NCBI GenBank assembly: GCA_038209965.1
Contig: JBBQXF010000016.1
Location: 1-54,084 of the forward strand
Reading direction: 5' to 3'
Origin: JALONO01 sp038209965
GTDB taxonomy: Bacteria; Bacteroidota; Bacteroidia; Cytophagales; Thermoflexibacteraceae
DNA length: 54,084 bases
Shown: one piece after another, positions 34,133 to 44,900 of the stretch
How the letters are laid out: each line of letters starts with the position of its first letter
Numbering within the stretch: position 1 is the first letter of the stretch
Notes under the pieces: model-generated
What the model was told of the DNA's origin: nothing
Databases searched by the model: none
What the model saw: the letters and a program-made list of their open reading frames with translations, nothing else
Translations under genes and position numbers: made by a program

Positions 34133-35524
34133 TTACTTCATTATATCCACTCCGGTGGCCTTTCCGGGTGAAACAACGAATTTTTTGACAACAGTATAAT
34201 TGGTTCCCTTGGCTTCGTGGGCCCGGAACACGAGTTTGTAATTTCCCGGCTGCAAGGGGATATTGGTGGACTTGGACGTAAAAATCAAGTTTTGCACCCA
34301 AATTTGGTTGCCTTTGGCCTCAATGGCATACACACTGCCAATTCCTTCAAAATAATTGTTGATGTTGAGCACCCCGGGCTGCTCCACGGCCAGTTCGGTG
34401 ACCTGGCCCTGCCGAATGACCACATCCTGAAACCTTACCCGGGGGAAGCTCAATACTTCCACGTCATATTTACCGGCCAGATACTTTTCGGTGGTGCCCA
34501 CTTCTTGGACGTGGATGGTCTGCTTGCTCCCACTCAAACTGATTACGGCTTTGAGATTGCCATATTCCTTGGGGGTGCGCATGTTGAAGACCAAATTACC
34601 TTGGGGCGCTTTGAGACGGATGGTGTTGTGCCGCCCGCCCTCCAGCGAGATCGCGGTTTTGCTCACCGGGGGAATGGTATTGACCTGCAAATCGTAGGTT
34701 AAAACGGGGTCGATCAACAAAGTGTCCGTTTTGCCCTTGGCATCGCGGAAGTGGATCAAATCGTAAACAGGATCCTGGGTAATGTTATTGGAAAAGGACA
34801 TGTTAACATCCTTTTCCAGGGGTTTATTGGCTTCATCGGTCAGCTCAACCGTAACGGTGGTGCGGCCCAAGATTTGGCGGGCCACCGAGGCCAAAATGGC
34901 CCGAAAGTCTTCCCCACTTTTGGCATCGTAGGCTTTGCCGATGCAACTAAAGGCGGAGGTAAAATCTTTGCCCACTCCCAGCCCGATGATGAACGGCCGG
35001 AGGACAATCCCATTTTTCTGGAGGCCCAGCGCAATGGCACAGGGGTCACCATTGCATGACTCAAGGCCGTCGGTAATCATAATGATCACGTTCCGATAGT
35101 TCTTGTCCTCCGTAAAATCTTTGGTGGCCTGCTCCAGCGAGTAGGCGATGGGCGTGGTTCCCTGCGGTTTGATCCGGTTGAGGGCCGTTTTGATCTGGAG
35201 GTAGTTGGCGGCTGAGAAACCAACTTCCAGTTTAGAGTCTTTACAATTCTTTTGTTTGGCCTCAAACTGGTGGCCATAAACCCGGAGGGCAAACTCAATA
35301 TTGGGGTTGCGCTTGAGTGAGTCGACTAGGGCCGCCAGCTTGTCCTTGGCGATGTTGATGCGCAGGTCATTGTCCCACTTGGCCAGCATACTGCCCGATC
35401 CATCCAGTACGAAGAGGATGCGGGTCTTGTCGGGCATGAGCCGTTGTGGTTTTTGGGCCAAGGCAGTTTGCCAAACTCCGGTGAACAGGGAAAGCAGGAG
35501 AAAAAGAAGATTTTTGGAGTGCAT
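34133..35524 (-). CDS. exported von Willebrand factor A domain protein
   Basis: This is a 463-residue protein with a signal peptide (residues 1-23, ending ALAQ). A vWA domain covers about residues 30-220, with the MIDAS motif DGSGSM, a downstream Thr (KPQGTTPIAYSL) and Asp (IIMITDGLES). The C-terminal 240 residues look like three or four small beta domains of PEGA or carboxypeptidase-regulatory type (QVNTIPPVSKTAISLEGG, YDVEVLSFPRVRFQDVVIRQ, LQPGNYKLVFRA). The ATG at 35524 starts the signal peptide; an ATG-like start 5 codons upstream is unnecessary. It is probably a periplasmic or outer-membrane-associated binding protein. The YceI gene follows 32 bases later. Confidence 0.83.
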   Translation of the reverse strand: MHSKNLLFLLLSLFTGVWQTALAQKPQRLMPDKTRILFVLDGSGSMLAKWDNDLRINIAKDKLAALVDSLKRNPNIEFALRVYGHQFEAKQKNCKDSKLEVGFSAANYLQIKTALNRIKPQGTTPIAYSLEQATKDFTEDKNYRNVIIMITDGLESCNGDPCAIALGLQKNGIVLRPFIIGLGVGKDFTSAFSCIGKAYDAKSGEDFRAILASVARQILGRTTVTVELTDEANKPLEKDVNMSFSNNITQDPVYDLIHFRDAKGKTDTLLIDPVLTYDLQVNTIPPVSKTAISLEGGRHNTIRLKAPQGNLVFNMRTPKEYGNLKAVISLSGSKQTIHVQEVGTTEKYLAGKYDVEVLSFPRVRFQDVVIRQGQVTELAVEQPGVLNINNYFEGIGSVYAIEAKGNQIWVQNLIFTSKSTNIPLQPGNYKLVFRAHEAKGTNYTVVKKFVVSPGKATGVDIMK

Positions 35525-35727
35525 ACAGCAGGTGGTCAAGCGCAGACAAGTTGGATAGATAAGGGTGCAGCTTCACGGTTTGATTGAGACGGTAAGTCCC
35601 TGATCCACTTATGAATTTGTCAACAATAAACCTAATCCACAAATTGTTCCAAACTGCCCAAAACCATACATACCAGCAAGCAAAGCTGGCTAATAAGGTG
35701 CGTACCGGAAGAACAAGGCCCCAAAAA

Positions 35728-36351
35728 TTATTTGCGGCGGTTCATTTCATCGCGGATTTTGGCCGCTTTCTCGTAATTTTCTTCAGTAATGGCTTCGTCG
35801 AGCAATTCTTCCAACTGTTCGGGCGAATAGGTGCGGAGATTGGCCCCGTCGCTTTTGCCAGCCACCAAGCTGGCAGATTGGGCTTCGGTGCGGCTGCCCT
35901 CCCGCTTGGGGGCGGGCGAGTCGGCTTCGTCGGTATCGGAGAGCACAATGCCCGCTTCTGACATAATGGCCTCGTAGGTATAAATGGGCACATTGAAGCG
36001 CAGCCCAATGGCGATGGCATCGGACGGCCGCGCGTCGATCTCTACCTTCCTGACCAAAGAACTAGTTGAGCAAATAATCTTGGCATAAAAAACCCCCTCG
36101 CGCAAATCAGAAATGATAATTTCATAAATATCAAAATCGAAAGTTTGGGCAAAGGATTTGAAAAGATCGTGCGTCATGGGCCGGGAAGAAGTAATCTTCT
36201 CAATCTCAATGGCGATGGCTTGGGCTTCAAACATCCCAATGATTATAGGCAACCGACGATTTCGGCCCTCTTCGCCAAGTACCAAGGCAAAAGATCCAGC
36301 TTGTGATTGGCTGGAGGATAAGCCTAATATTTCTAACTTGATTTTCTCCAC
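35728..36351 (-). CDS. bifunctional nuclease family protein with UVR motif
   Basis: This is a 207-residue protein. Residues 1-135 are a bifunctional nuclease domain (DUF151/BFN): VEKIKLEILGLSSSQSQAGS, VLGEEGRNRRLPIIIGMFEA, KVEIDARPSDAIAIGLRFNV, PIYTYEAIM. An Asp/Ser/Pro-rich linker leads to a C-terminal UVR motif (about 175-205; LEELLDEAITEENYEKAAKI). No ATG fits; the GTG at 36351 places the family N terminus immediately after the start. An ATG at 36450 would add 33 unrelated residues. Plant BFN proteins cut DNA and RNA, and bacterial members are largely uncharacterised. It stands between GH3 and vWA genes, with gaps of 175 and 203 bases. Confidence 0.85.
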   Translation of the reverse strand: MEKIKLEILGLSSSQSQAGSFALVLGEEGRNRRLPIIIGMFEAQAIAIEIEKITSSRPMTHDLFKSFAQTFDFDIYEIIISDLREGVFYAKIICSTSSLVRKVEIDARPSDAIAIGLRFNVPIYTYEAIMSEAGIVLSDTDEADSPAPKREGSRTEAQSASLVAGKSDGANLRTYSPEQLEELLDEAITEENYEKAAKIRDEMNRRK

Positions 36352-36526
36352 GTCGCTTGTATGAAAATTGGGCAAAACAAAAGGGTAATAGATTATAGTT
36401 TGCTGATAAACAATGTTTAAGTATCCAAATACAGCACCCAAGCAGACCATTAAGGCAATTGGAGTGCGAATTTATGACAAAATAGAGTTAATAGTTGAAA
36501 AGCCGGAGAAAGTTTTCCCGCGTTGC

Positions 36527-38020
36527 TCAGATCCGGTGGGCTGCCAAACCATTGGCCAAATCTCGGGTATTGCTCAGGCGCGGCACTTTGTTCTGCCCAC
36601 CCAATTTTCCCTGTGATTTCATGTACTGGACAAATGCACTGGCTTCAAGTGGAGAAACAACCAAACGCCGAAGAATGTTTCCCTTTATCAGATCATCATA
36701 GTACACGTTGAGGCGGCGCAGTTCGGCATCCAAGTCATTGGCAAACTCGTCGGGGTTGTTGGGCATCCGAGCAAATGCAATCAGCCATTCGTGATAGGGC
36801 AGGCCACGGCTGGGTGCTACTTGCGGGGCCACCGTAAACTCCACCACTTCGGTTTCAGGGTGCCGGGTTTGGGCAAATTTGAGCGCTTTTTCTACTTCTT
36901 CGCCGATTACATGCTCCCCAAATGCGGAAATAAAATGCTTGATCCGGCCGGTTACCACAATGCGGTAGGGATCGCGGCTCACGAATTTGACAGTATCGCC
37001 AATGGAATAGCCCCACAGCCCAGCGTTGGTCGTCATGATCAGGGCATAATTGACCCCCATTTCCACTTGGCCAATGTGGAGGCGGCGCGGGTTGGTACCG
37101 AAATACTCATCAGCGGGGATAAACTCATAGAAAATGCCACTGTTCAACAGCATGAGCAGCCCCTCGGCACGCTGGCTGTCTTGGTAGGCAATAAAACCCT
37201 CGGAAGCGGGGTAGGTCTCAATGGAGTCCACTTTTTTGCCAATCGATTCCACTATTTTGGCGCGGTAAGGTTCAAAATTGACCCCCCCATGCACGAACAC
37301 TGAAAAATTGGGGAACACATCCTTGATTTTTTTGCCCGTGCGGATCTCAATCCGATCAAAATACATTTGGACCCACGGCGGGATCCCCGAGATAAGCGAC
37401 ATATCATGCCGGAGCGTTTCGTCAATGATCCGTTCCAGTTTTTCTTCCCAGTCGTCCATACAGTTGGTCGCGTAGGAGGGAAGTTGGTTGCTGCGGAGCC
37501 AGGCTGGCACATGGTGGTTGACAATGCCCGACAAACGACCGGTCAATATACCTGCTTGCTCCGATAGCTCGGGGCTGCCCGATAGGAAAATTAATTTTTT
37601 GTCCAAAAAACCCGCTTGTTTGGTTTCGTGGATGTAGTGCATCAGCGCATCGCGGGCACTGTTGAGGTGGAAAGGAACAGATTCCGCCGTCATCGGGATG
37701 TACTTGGTGCCCGAAGTAGTGCCCGAGGTTTTGGCAAGATAGACTGGTTTGCCGGGCCACAGGACGTTTTCCCAACCCAACAACATCAGATCGATGTATT
37801 TTCGCAGTCCCTCATAGTCGCGCACCGGGACTTGTTGCTTGAATTCTTCGTGGGTGCGCACACCCGCCAAACCATGATCTTGACCAAAAATCGTATTTTT
37901 TGCCTTATTGGCCAAGTTGCGCAGGAGCTTGAGCTGCGTGGCTTCACTCGCCTTGATCCATTTTTGGTGCTGGGCTACCACATGGGCCGCGAAGGGTTTG
38001 GCAAGAATTGATCTGATCAT
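36527..38020 (-). CDS. GH3 auxin-responsive promoter family protein (acyl-adenylating, ANL fold)
   Basis: This is a 497-residue homologue of plant GH3 acyl-acid amido synthetases, which adenylate a carboxylate and couple it to an amino acid. The ATP-binding motifs are KTSGTTSGTKYIP (about residues 97-109), YPASEGF in motif II and GYSIGDTVKF in motif III, followed by the C-terminal lid. Bacteroidota carry many such genes, but their substrates are unknown to me. It is preceded by an exact TAATTTTG -7 element (38079-38086), 59 bases before the ATG. It is not tightly linked to its neighbours. Confidence 0.9.
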   Translation of the reverse strand: MIRSILAKPFAAHVVAQHQKWIKASEATQLKLLRNLANKAKNTIFGQDHGLAGVRTHEEFKQQVPVRDYEGLRKYIDLMLLGWENVLWPGKPVYLAKTSGTTSGTKYIPMTAESVPFHLNSARDALMHYIHETKQAGFLDKKLIFLSGSPELSEQAGILTGRLSGIVNHHVPAWLRSNQLPSYATNCMDDWEEKLERIIDETLRHDMSLISGIPPWVQMYFDRIEIRTGKKIKDVFPNFSVFVHGGVNFEPYRAKIVESIGKKVDSIETYPASEGFIAYQDSQRAEGLLMLLNSGIFYEFIPADEYFGTNPRRLHIGQVEMGVNYALIMTTNAGLWGYSIGDTVKFVSRDPYRIVVTGRIKHFISAFGEHVIGEEVEKALKFAQTRHPETEVVEFTVAPQVAPSRGLPYHEWLIAFARMPNNPDEFANDLDAELRRLNVYYDDLIKGNILRRLVVSPLEASAFVQYMKSQGKLGGQNKVPRLSNTRDLANGLAAHRI

Positions 38021-38078
38021 GTACGATGTCGGGGTGCAAAATGTAAGGGATTGAAGAACCGGCCCGGGGGCAGGAAAA

Positions 38079-38086
38079 CAAAATTA
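38079..38086 (-). promoter_or_regulatory. candidate -7 element of the GH3-family gene
   Basis: TAATTTTG on the minus strand, 59 bases upstream of the start. Consensus match only; there is no clear -33 element. Confidence 0.35.
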
Positions 38087-38171
38087 GAAAATCTGGCCTT
38101 TACTTTCTGTCATTTTTGTCTTAAATTGCCCTAAAGTTACATGACTCTTTCTTGGTCAAGAAACCCGCAAT

Positions 38172-41100
38172 ATGAGCATTAAATCATTTTTTTTGCACAT
38201 CTCCTTGATTATGTGCGCGTTGCTGGTGTTAAGCATTCCTGCAACCGCCCAGTTCGTCAACATCACCTACGGCAAAAACCGCGTACAATACAAATCATTT
38301 AATTGGCAATTTCTGGCTAGCCAAAATTTTGAAGTTTTTTATTACGAAGGGGGAGAAGCACTGGCCCGCCTCACGGCTACTTTGGCCGAGCAGGATTTCA
38401 GCAACATTACGGACATGGTTGGCTTTGCCCCGTACAGCAAAATCAAAATTTTTGTTTACCAGTCCAATGCTGAGTTGCACCAAAGCAATATGGGCGTGGA
38501 TCGGCAAAACTTCACAGTGGCGGGTCAAACCAATTTCAGCAAATCAGAAATCGAAATCGGGTTTACTGGTTCCCGTGATTCTTATAAAAAAGAGCTTTCG
38601 CTGAATATTGCCGAAAACCTGATCTTTGAGATGATGTACGGCGGCAATTTGAAGGACATGCTCCAAAGCACCTACTTGCTCAACCTGCCCGATTGGTTCA
38701 TGGCGGGGGCGGCCCGCTACATTTCGGAAGGCTGGAGCACCGAAATGGACGATTACATGCGCGATGTGCTCCAGAACAAGCGAGTGCGCAAAATAGCTAA
38801 CCTAGAAGGCCCCGAAGCTTATCTCATCGGCCAGTCCATTTGGAACTTCGTGGTGGAGAAATATGGCCGGGCCAATGTGGCCAATATCCTCAACCTCACC
38901 CGCATTGTGCGAAATGAGGAGAGTAGCATCCAAAACACGCTGGGCATTTCTTTTCCCCGGTTTATCAACAACTGGCGCAATTTCTACCTAGAGCAGGCCA
39001 AATCAATCGAGGCCGCCCACAAACTGCCCGACTTGGCCAACCGGGCCCGGGCCAATGAACAGGGCCAATTGTTCACCCTGTTGAAAATCAGCCCCAAAGG
39101 TGATCGGCTGGCTTACGCCGAGAACAGTAAGGGGAGTTATCGGATCTGGTTGCGGGATCTCAACACTGGCAGGGAAAAAACGGTATTCAAGGGTGGCTAT
39201 CGGATCATCAATCAAAAAATCAATTACGACCTGCCCCAGTTTGCTTGGCGGGACAACGGGCATTTGGTGGTCATCGCCACCTCCGAAGGGAGCATGTCAA
39301 TAACTGGCATTGATGTGCAAACGGGCAAAAAAACCAAGAAAGCATTTGACCAACTGAGCCAAGTGCTGTCCATTGACATCGCCGAAGATGGCGAGCAAGC
39401 GGTGTTGAGCGGGGGAGCCGGCGATCGCAGCGATATTTATCTGTATGGTCTGGGCACTGGCCAACTTGATCGCCTCACCAATGACACCTATGATGACCTG
39501 ACCCCAGTATTTTTGAAAGGGGCCAGAAAGCGGGCCATTGTGTTCAGTTCCAACCGGGAGAACGATACGCTGGGGGTTAAACCAAAGAATGCCAATCCCT
39601 ACGGCGATCGCTTCAATTTGTTCATTTACGATGCCGCCAATTCCAAAAAAGTGCTCAAGCGCATCACCAATACGCTGAGTTATGACATTTCGCCGGTGGC
39701 AGTCAGCGCAGGCAGCATCGTCTATGACAGTGATCAGCGGGGAATCCGCCACTTATACCGTTTTGACCTAAAGGACGAAATAAGCTCTCAGGTAACCAAT
39801 TTTCTTTACAGCCTCAAGAAATACAGCTTGGTGGGCGATCGGCTGGCATTTGTCATGAATTTTGCCGGAAAGTCCGAGATATTTGTCTATGGCGGCATTG
39901 ATCCCAAAACATCCATCTTTACCAGCAAGACCAACCGACAGCAAATTCTCGATCTGCGCCGCCTCGCCGCGCAGCGGGCAAGAAACGAACGGGAAAATCA
40001 AACGGTGTTCGATCCCAAGACCAAAAGAGATGTGCCCAAAACAAGCAACGATACCACCAAAGTGAACCCGCCTGAACCAAAAGCCAATCAAGACACTACC
40101 AAAAAGAAAGATGCCAACGAGGCCGATCCAGAAAACTATCAGTTCGATATTTTTTCCAAGTCAAAAGAACCGAAGAAGCAATTGATCAAAAACTACCGTC
40201 CCAGTTTTGCTGGTACCGATGCCGATGGGCAGCCCACTCGGCTCACTGGCCCATTCGACTACGATAGTAAGTTCAGTGCCGATAATCTGGTCACCTCGAT
40301 TGTGATTGATCCCTTGCGTGGCTGGGGCATTTTGTTGGAAGCCAGTTTGAGCGATGCATTGGAAAACCATAAATTTAGCGGGGGGCTCTTTGGCCTTACC
40401 TCCCTGCGCAGTGGAATGTACTATGCCGAGTACAAGTATTTGAAGGGCCGGCTGGACTATAAAGCCCGCTTCGACCGGCAAAACCTGACGCTCGATCCTG
40501 GCGATTTTGTGCAACGGTACTCTATGAACCGTTTGACTGCTTCGGTTTCCTATCCTTTCAATATCACTTCCCGGCTCACCTTCAGTCCGTTCTGGGCCAA
40601 CACTTCTTTTGATGTGACCAGTAATCGGTCATCGGTGGTGCAAACACTGCCGGGCAGCAATTTTGGTTATGCCGGGGCCAGTTTAGAGTTTGTTTATGAC
40701 AACAGCATTGTCACTGGGCCCAACTTGCTGGAGGGGAGCCGCTTGCTGGTCCGCTACGAGCAGTGGCTGGGCACCAACGCGGCCAATAAGAACTTCGGCA
40801 ATTTGACCGTTGATGCCCGGACTTACAAGAAGTTGGGCCGGTTGTTCCTCTTTGCTGGCCGGGCGGCCTACGGTCAGTTCCTTGGACCAGCCGATAAAAC
40901 ATATCGATTGGGCGGGGTGAACAATTGGATTTTCAACACCACCGACCCGCTGCCCAACCGTGACCCATTGGCCCTGAACAATAACACACCGGGCCAAGAT
41001 CTTTCTGATCTGCTCTTTGTCCAGTACGTGGGCAACATGCGCGGGTTTAACTGGAACAAGTTGCGCGGCAACACCTACATACTGTTCAATGCTGAGGTGC

Positions 41101-41429
41101 GGATGCCGCTGCTCAAGTATTTCTACAAAAGTGCCATTACATCCAATTTTTTTCGCAACCTCCAACTGGTAGTTTTTACCGACGTGGGCGCTTCTTGGAC
41201 CGGCATCAGCCCATTCAACCGTCAAAATGCCCTCAACACAGTTGAAGATGAGCGGGTGCCTTTTTCATGGCGGGTGTCCAACTTCCGCAATCCCTTCCTC
41301 GTAGGGGCAGGCACGGGGCTACGCACCTCACTTCTGGGCTATTACACCAAATTTGACATGGCTTGGGGCCTAGAGAGTGGCAAGATCCAAGCCCCGATTT
41401 TTTACGCTTCACTCGGTTATGATTTCTAG
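38172..41429 (+). CDS. outer-membrane protein: degenerate gluzincin domain, beta-propeller and Omp85-like barrel
   Basis: This is a 1085-residue protein with three parts. Residues 1-27 are a signal peptide ending TAQ. Residues about 30-280 resemble the peptidase MA-like domain (SFNWQFLASQNFEVFYYEGG, LPDWFMAGAARYIS), but the HExxH site reads NLIFE (149-153) and the third ligand region EGxxE reads AGAA, so it cannot bind zinc in the usual way. Residues about 290-590 are a TolB/PD40-type propeller (KISPKGDRLAYAENSKGSYR, SSNRENDTLG, IVYDSDQRGIRHLYRFDL). A Lys/Asp-rich linker follows. The last 400 residues form a barrel with Omp85-like marks (LGGVNNWIF, YVGNMRGFNWN, LFNAEVRMPLL, VVFTDVGASW) and end in SLGYDF. 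It probably sits in the outer membrane with a periplasmic or surface propeller. It is transcribed alone. Confidence 0.8.
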   Translation: MSIKSFFLHISLIMCALLVLSIPATAQFVNITYGKNRVQYKSFNWQFLASQNFEVFYYEGGEALARLTATLAEQDFSNITDMVGFAPYSKIKIFVYQSNAELHQSNMGVDRQNFTVAGQTNFSKSEIEIGFTGSRDSYKKELSLNIAENLIFEMMYGGNLKDMLQSTYLLNLPDWFMAGAARYISEGWSTEMDDYMRDVLQNKRVRKIANLEGPEAYLIGQSIWNFVVEKYGRANVANILNLTRIVRNEESSIQNTLGISFPRFINNWRNFYLEQAKSIEAAHKLPDLANRARANEQGQLFTLLKISPKGDRLAYAENSKGSYRIWLRDLNTGREKTVFKGGYRIINQKINYDLPQFAWRDNGHLVVIATSEGSMSITGIDVQTGKKTKKAFDQLSQVLSIDIAEDGEQAVLSGGAGDRSDIYLYGLGTGQLDRLTNDTYDDLTPVFLKGARKRAIVFSSNRENDTLGVKPKNANPYGDRFNLFIYDAANSKKVLKRITNTLSYDISPVAVSAGSIVYDSDQRGIRHLYRFDLKDEISSQVTNFLYSLKKYSLVGDRLAFVMNFAGKSEIFVYGGIDPKTSIFTSKTNRQQILDLRRLAAQRARNERENQTVFDPKTKRDVPKTSNDTTKVNPPEPKANQDTTKKKDANEADPENYQFDIFSKSKEPKKQLIKNYRPSFAGTDADGQPTRLTGPFDYDSKFSADNLVTSIVIDPLRGWGILLEASLSDALENHKFSGGLFGLTSLRSGMYYAEYKYLKGRLDYKARFDRQNLTLDPGDFVQRYSMNRLTASVSYPFNITSRLTFSPFWANTSFDVTSNRSSVVQTLPGSNFGYAGASLEFVYDNSIVTGPNLLEGSRLLVRYEQWLGTNAANKNFGNLTVDARTYKKLGRLFLFAGRAAYGQFLGPADKTYRLGGVNNWIFNTTDPLPNRDPLALNNNTPGQDLSDLLFVQYVGNMRGFNWNKLRGNTYILFNAEVRMPLLKYFYKSAITSNFFRNLQLVVFTDVGASWTGISPFNRQNALNTVEDERVPFSWRVSNFRNPFLVGAGTGLRTSLLGYYTKFDMAWGLESGKIQAPIFYASLGYDF

Positions 41430-41938
41430 GGCAGTTTGGGCAGGCTTCACCAATTCGTTGGTACAAGTTGTTCCAATCGTTATTTCCAATCATTCCCAGA
41501 TAAACTACCCAATTTGTTAATAAACAAAGGCTCTAAGGACTTTCAAAGTTCTTGGAGCCTTTGTTCAGGTAATGACCTCTGCCAAAACCAGCAAACTGAT
41601 GCCATGTATTATATTTTAAATGGGTTAAGTCCTGCCTTCCCTGCGACAGATTTAAATTTTGTGTCCAATTTTTTAAAATAATAATGCGTGCGAATCCAAG
41701 TGCAAACACAGCGGGGGTTTCATGTGATTTTGGTGATTAAAAGTATTGATTTTCAAAGAATTACTTTTTGCGATTGTTAGAAAAAAACAATTTTTTTAGC
41801 ACACGCACCCGTCTCCCGCTCTTGGCCTGACCAAAAAAAACTGGCAAATTTTTACTGCTGGACAGGTTGGCAGATCACAGTTGTTTTAATATTTGAGTAA
41901 CTTTAACGCAAATTTGATGATTTACTTACTTTACTATC
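41430..41938. other. intergenic region upstream of the first SusC gene, with hairpins
   Basis: No gene is supportable. A near-perfect 18-base hairpin lies at 41523-41565 after the preceding gene. Further on, TGCGTG (41685-41690) can pair with CACGCA (41802-41807), with an A7-CAA-T7 hairpin inside (41781-41797); this could be a leader or small RNA but I see no clear promoter for it. Confidence 0.4.
41523..41565. terminator. hairpin after the propeller-barrel gene
   Basis: 18-base arms (41523-41540 and 41548-41565) that pair throughout if two G-U pairs are allowed, with a 7-base loop. There are A residues before and TTGTT at the end. It is a probable terminator, although the T tract is short. 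Confidence 0.6.
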
Positions 41939-44900
41939 ATGAAGCGACTATTACTATTGAGCACCATTTTTATGGTGTTGTTTGCCGTTGCTGGCCACGC
42001 CCAACGGATGGTAACGGGAAAAGTGACCTCCAGCGAGGACGGTTCCCCCCTTCCAGGTGTGTCGGTGGTGCTAAAAGGCACTACTTCGGGTACAACCTCT
42101 GATGTTGATGGAAATTACAAAATTTCCGCTCCCGACAATGCCACATTGGTGTTCAGCTATGTGGGGTTCCTCAAGCAAGAGCTTGCGGTGGGATCGCAAA
42201 GCGTAATCAACGTGACCATGCAAGCCGATGACAAGGTGCTGTCGGAAGTGGTTGTGACCGCACTCGGCATTGAGAAAGACAAAAAAGGCTTGGGCGTATC
42301 GCTCAGAGAAGTGAGCAACAGCGAGTTGACCATTGCCCGGACCACCAACGTGGTCAACGCCCTGTCGGGCAAGATTGCCGGGGTGCGGGTGGCGGGCAAC
42401 AACGGGATGGTGGGTTCTTCTTCGGCCATCTTTATCCGGGGTTTCACCACCTTCACGGGCAGCAACCAACCACTATTCGTGGTAGATGGGGTGCCGATCA
42501 ACAACGATGGGGGCAGCAATGCCTCGCAAACGGGCGTATCCAACTCCAACCGGGGGATCGATATCAACCAAGACGATATCGAGACCATGACTGTGCTCAA
42601 AGGCCCGGCCGCTGCGGTACTTTATGGTTCGCGCGCTGCCTCCGGCGCCATTCTGATCACAACCAAAAAAGGCAAAATGGGCAAGCAAAAAAGTACGCTC
42701 TCCTACACTGGATCTTATAATGTCAACGAGGTGAACCGGCTTCCCGATTACCAAAACGAGTTCGCCCAAGGTACTTCGCTCACTGGCGCTGGCCAGCGTG
42801 GCCCGGCTGTCTTCCAACCCAACCAAGATCAATTGAGCTGGGGGCCGAACATTGATGGCCGCTTGGTGCCCAGTGCCTACTCGGCTGCCGACCGGGCTTT
42901 ATTTGGATTGCCTGATCAAGTGCCATTGACCGCTTACCCCGACAACGTCAAGAACTTGTTCCGCCAAGGCCAGAACATCCAAAATAGCTTGGCCTTTACT
43001 GGCGGAAACGAACGCGCCAACGTATATGTGTCTTACAACAACTTGCAGGACATCGGCTATTTGGAAAGTAACAAACTCAACCGGCATTCTTTCCGGATCA
43101 ATGCCAATACCCAGTTGACCAAAAAATTGACCTTGGGGGTAAACACTAACTATGTTTACAGCACTTCCTCCCGTTCGCAAATTGGCAATCAACTTTCCAA
43201 CCCATTGTTCCGGGGCTGGTTCACTCCGCGCAATTACAATTTGCAGGGCGATCCCTGGGTACGTCCCGATGGTTCGCAGGTTTTCTACGCAGCCGCGACC
43301 GATAACCCTTGGTGGAGCCTGAACAACAACCTGTACAATGACCGGGTGAGCCGCCTTATTGGCGATGTGAGCTTGAGCTACGATGTGACTGACTGGTTGA
43401 ACATCAACTACAAACTGGGGACTGACGTGTTCACCGATTTGCGCAAAACGGTGGATGCCATTGGCGCCCGCGGCCAAGTCAACCATGCGGTGGGTGGAGT
43501 AGGGGCTATCGGCGATCGGTCGATCACCAACCAACAGGTCAACTCATTCTTCAATATCCAAATGAAGAAAAACATCACTGAGGATCTAAAGGTATCAGTG
43601 CTGCTCGGGAATGAAATTTTTACCCGATATCGTCGGGATCAGGGTGTAGTGGGTAATACTTTGGCCTCGCGCGGGTTTACCAATATCCTGAACGCCAGCA
43701 ACTTTGTGCCTTTTGGCGGTGAGGAATTTCAGCGGCTAATCGGGGTATATGCCGATGTGCAACTGAGCTATAAAGATTGGGCATTCGTGAACTTGACTGG
43801 CCGGAACGATTGGTCTTCTACTTTTCGCACCGACAACAATTCCTATTTCTACCCTTCGGCCAATGTGAGCTTGATCCTCACCGAAGCCATCCCGGTGCTC
43901 AAGAGCGATATCGTGAATCAAATCAAGATAAAAGCCAACTATGCCCGGGTGGGGCGCCAAGCTGGTATCTTTTCTACTGACACCTACTACTTCAACGCCA
44001 ACCCTGGTGACGGTTTCGGCCCTAACATCCAGTTCCCGTTCTTGGGCCAGCAAGGCCGGACCTTGGGCGATGCGGCTGGCAATGCCCTGCTTGGTCCTGA
44101 GTTTACCACCCAGACTGAAGTGGGCGGTGAGTTCCGTCTCCTGAAAAACCGTTTGAGTTTTGAGGCCACTTACTTCCATACCTTGAGCGAAAACATTATC
44201 CTCAACGTACCGATTGCTGGCGCTTCTGGTTTCACCAGCCAAGTGTTGAATTCAGGCCGGATGGAATCGAGCGGGATTGAGTTGAGCTTGGATTACACGC
44301 CCATCAAAACCGACAATTTTAGTTGGAACATCAGCGCCAACTGGACCCGCCTACGCAATAACGTATTGGAGCTGGCCCCTGGCGTACAGAATATTTCGCT
44401 CGGGCCATTCACCACTGCCGAAAGCCGCATTGAAGCTGGCCAACCTTATGGGGTGATCTACGCCAATACCTTGCTCCGCAATGATGCTGGTCAATTGCTG
44501 ACCAACAATGCCGGTCTGCCCATTATCGATACCCGGGGCGTGCAAAGGGTGGGCGACCCCAACCCCAACTGGACGGCGGGCATTACCAATAACTTGAGCT
44601 ATAAAGGCATCACGCTCAACTTCCTGATCGATATCAAGAGTGGTGGTGATTTGTTGAGCCGCAACGTAGGCGACTTGCGCCGGACTGGGGTGGTAAAAGA
44701 AACCACCGAGTTTGCTCGTTTCAATGCTGACGGAACGCCCACTACACCTTATGTGATCGAGGGAGTGCGCCAATCTGACGGGCAACCCAATACCACTGCC
44801 ATTTCGGCCCAGCAGTACTGGGGCAATTTGTTTGCTTTCAACGTACCGGGCATGTTCGTGTTTGATGCCTCATGGGTGCGATTGCGCGAGCTCAGTATCA

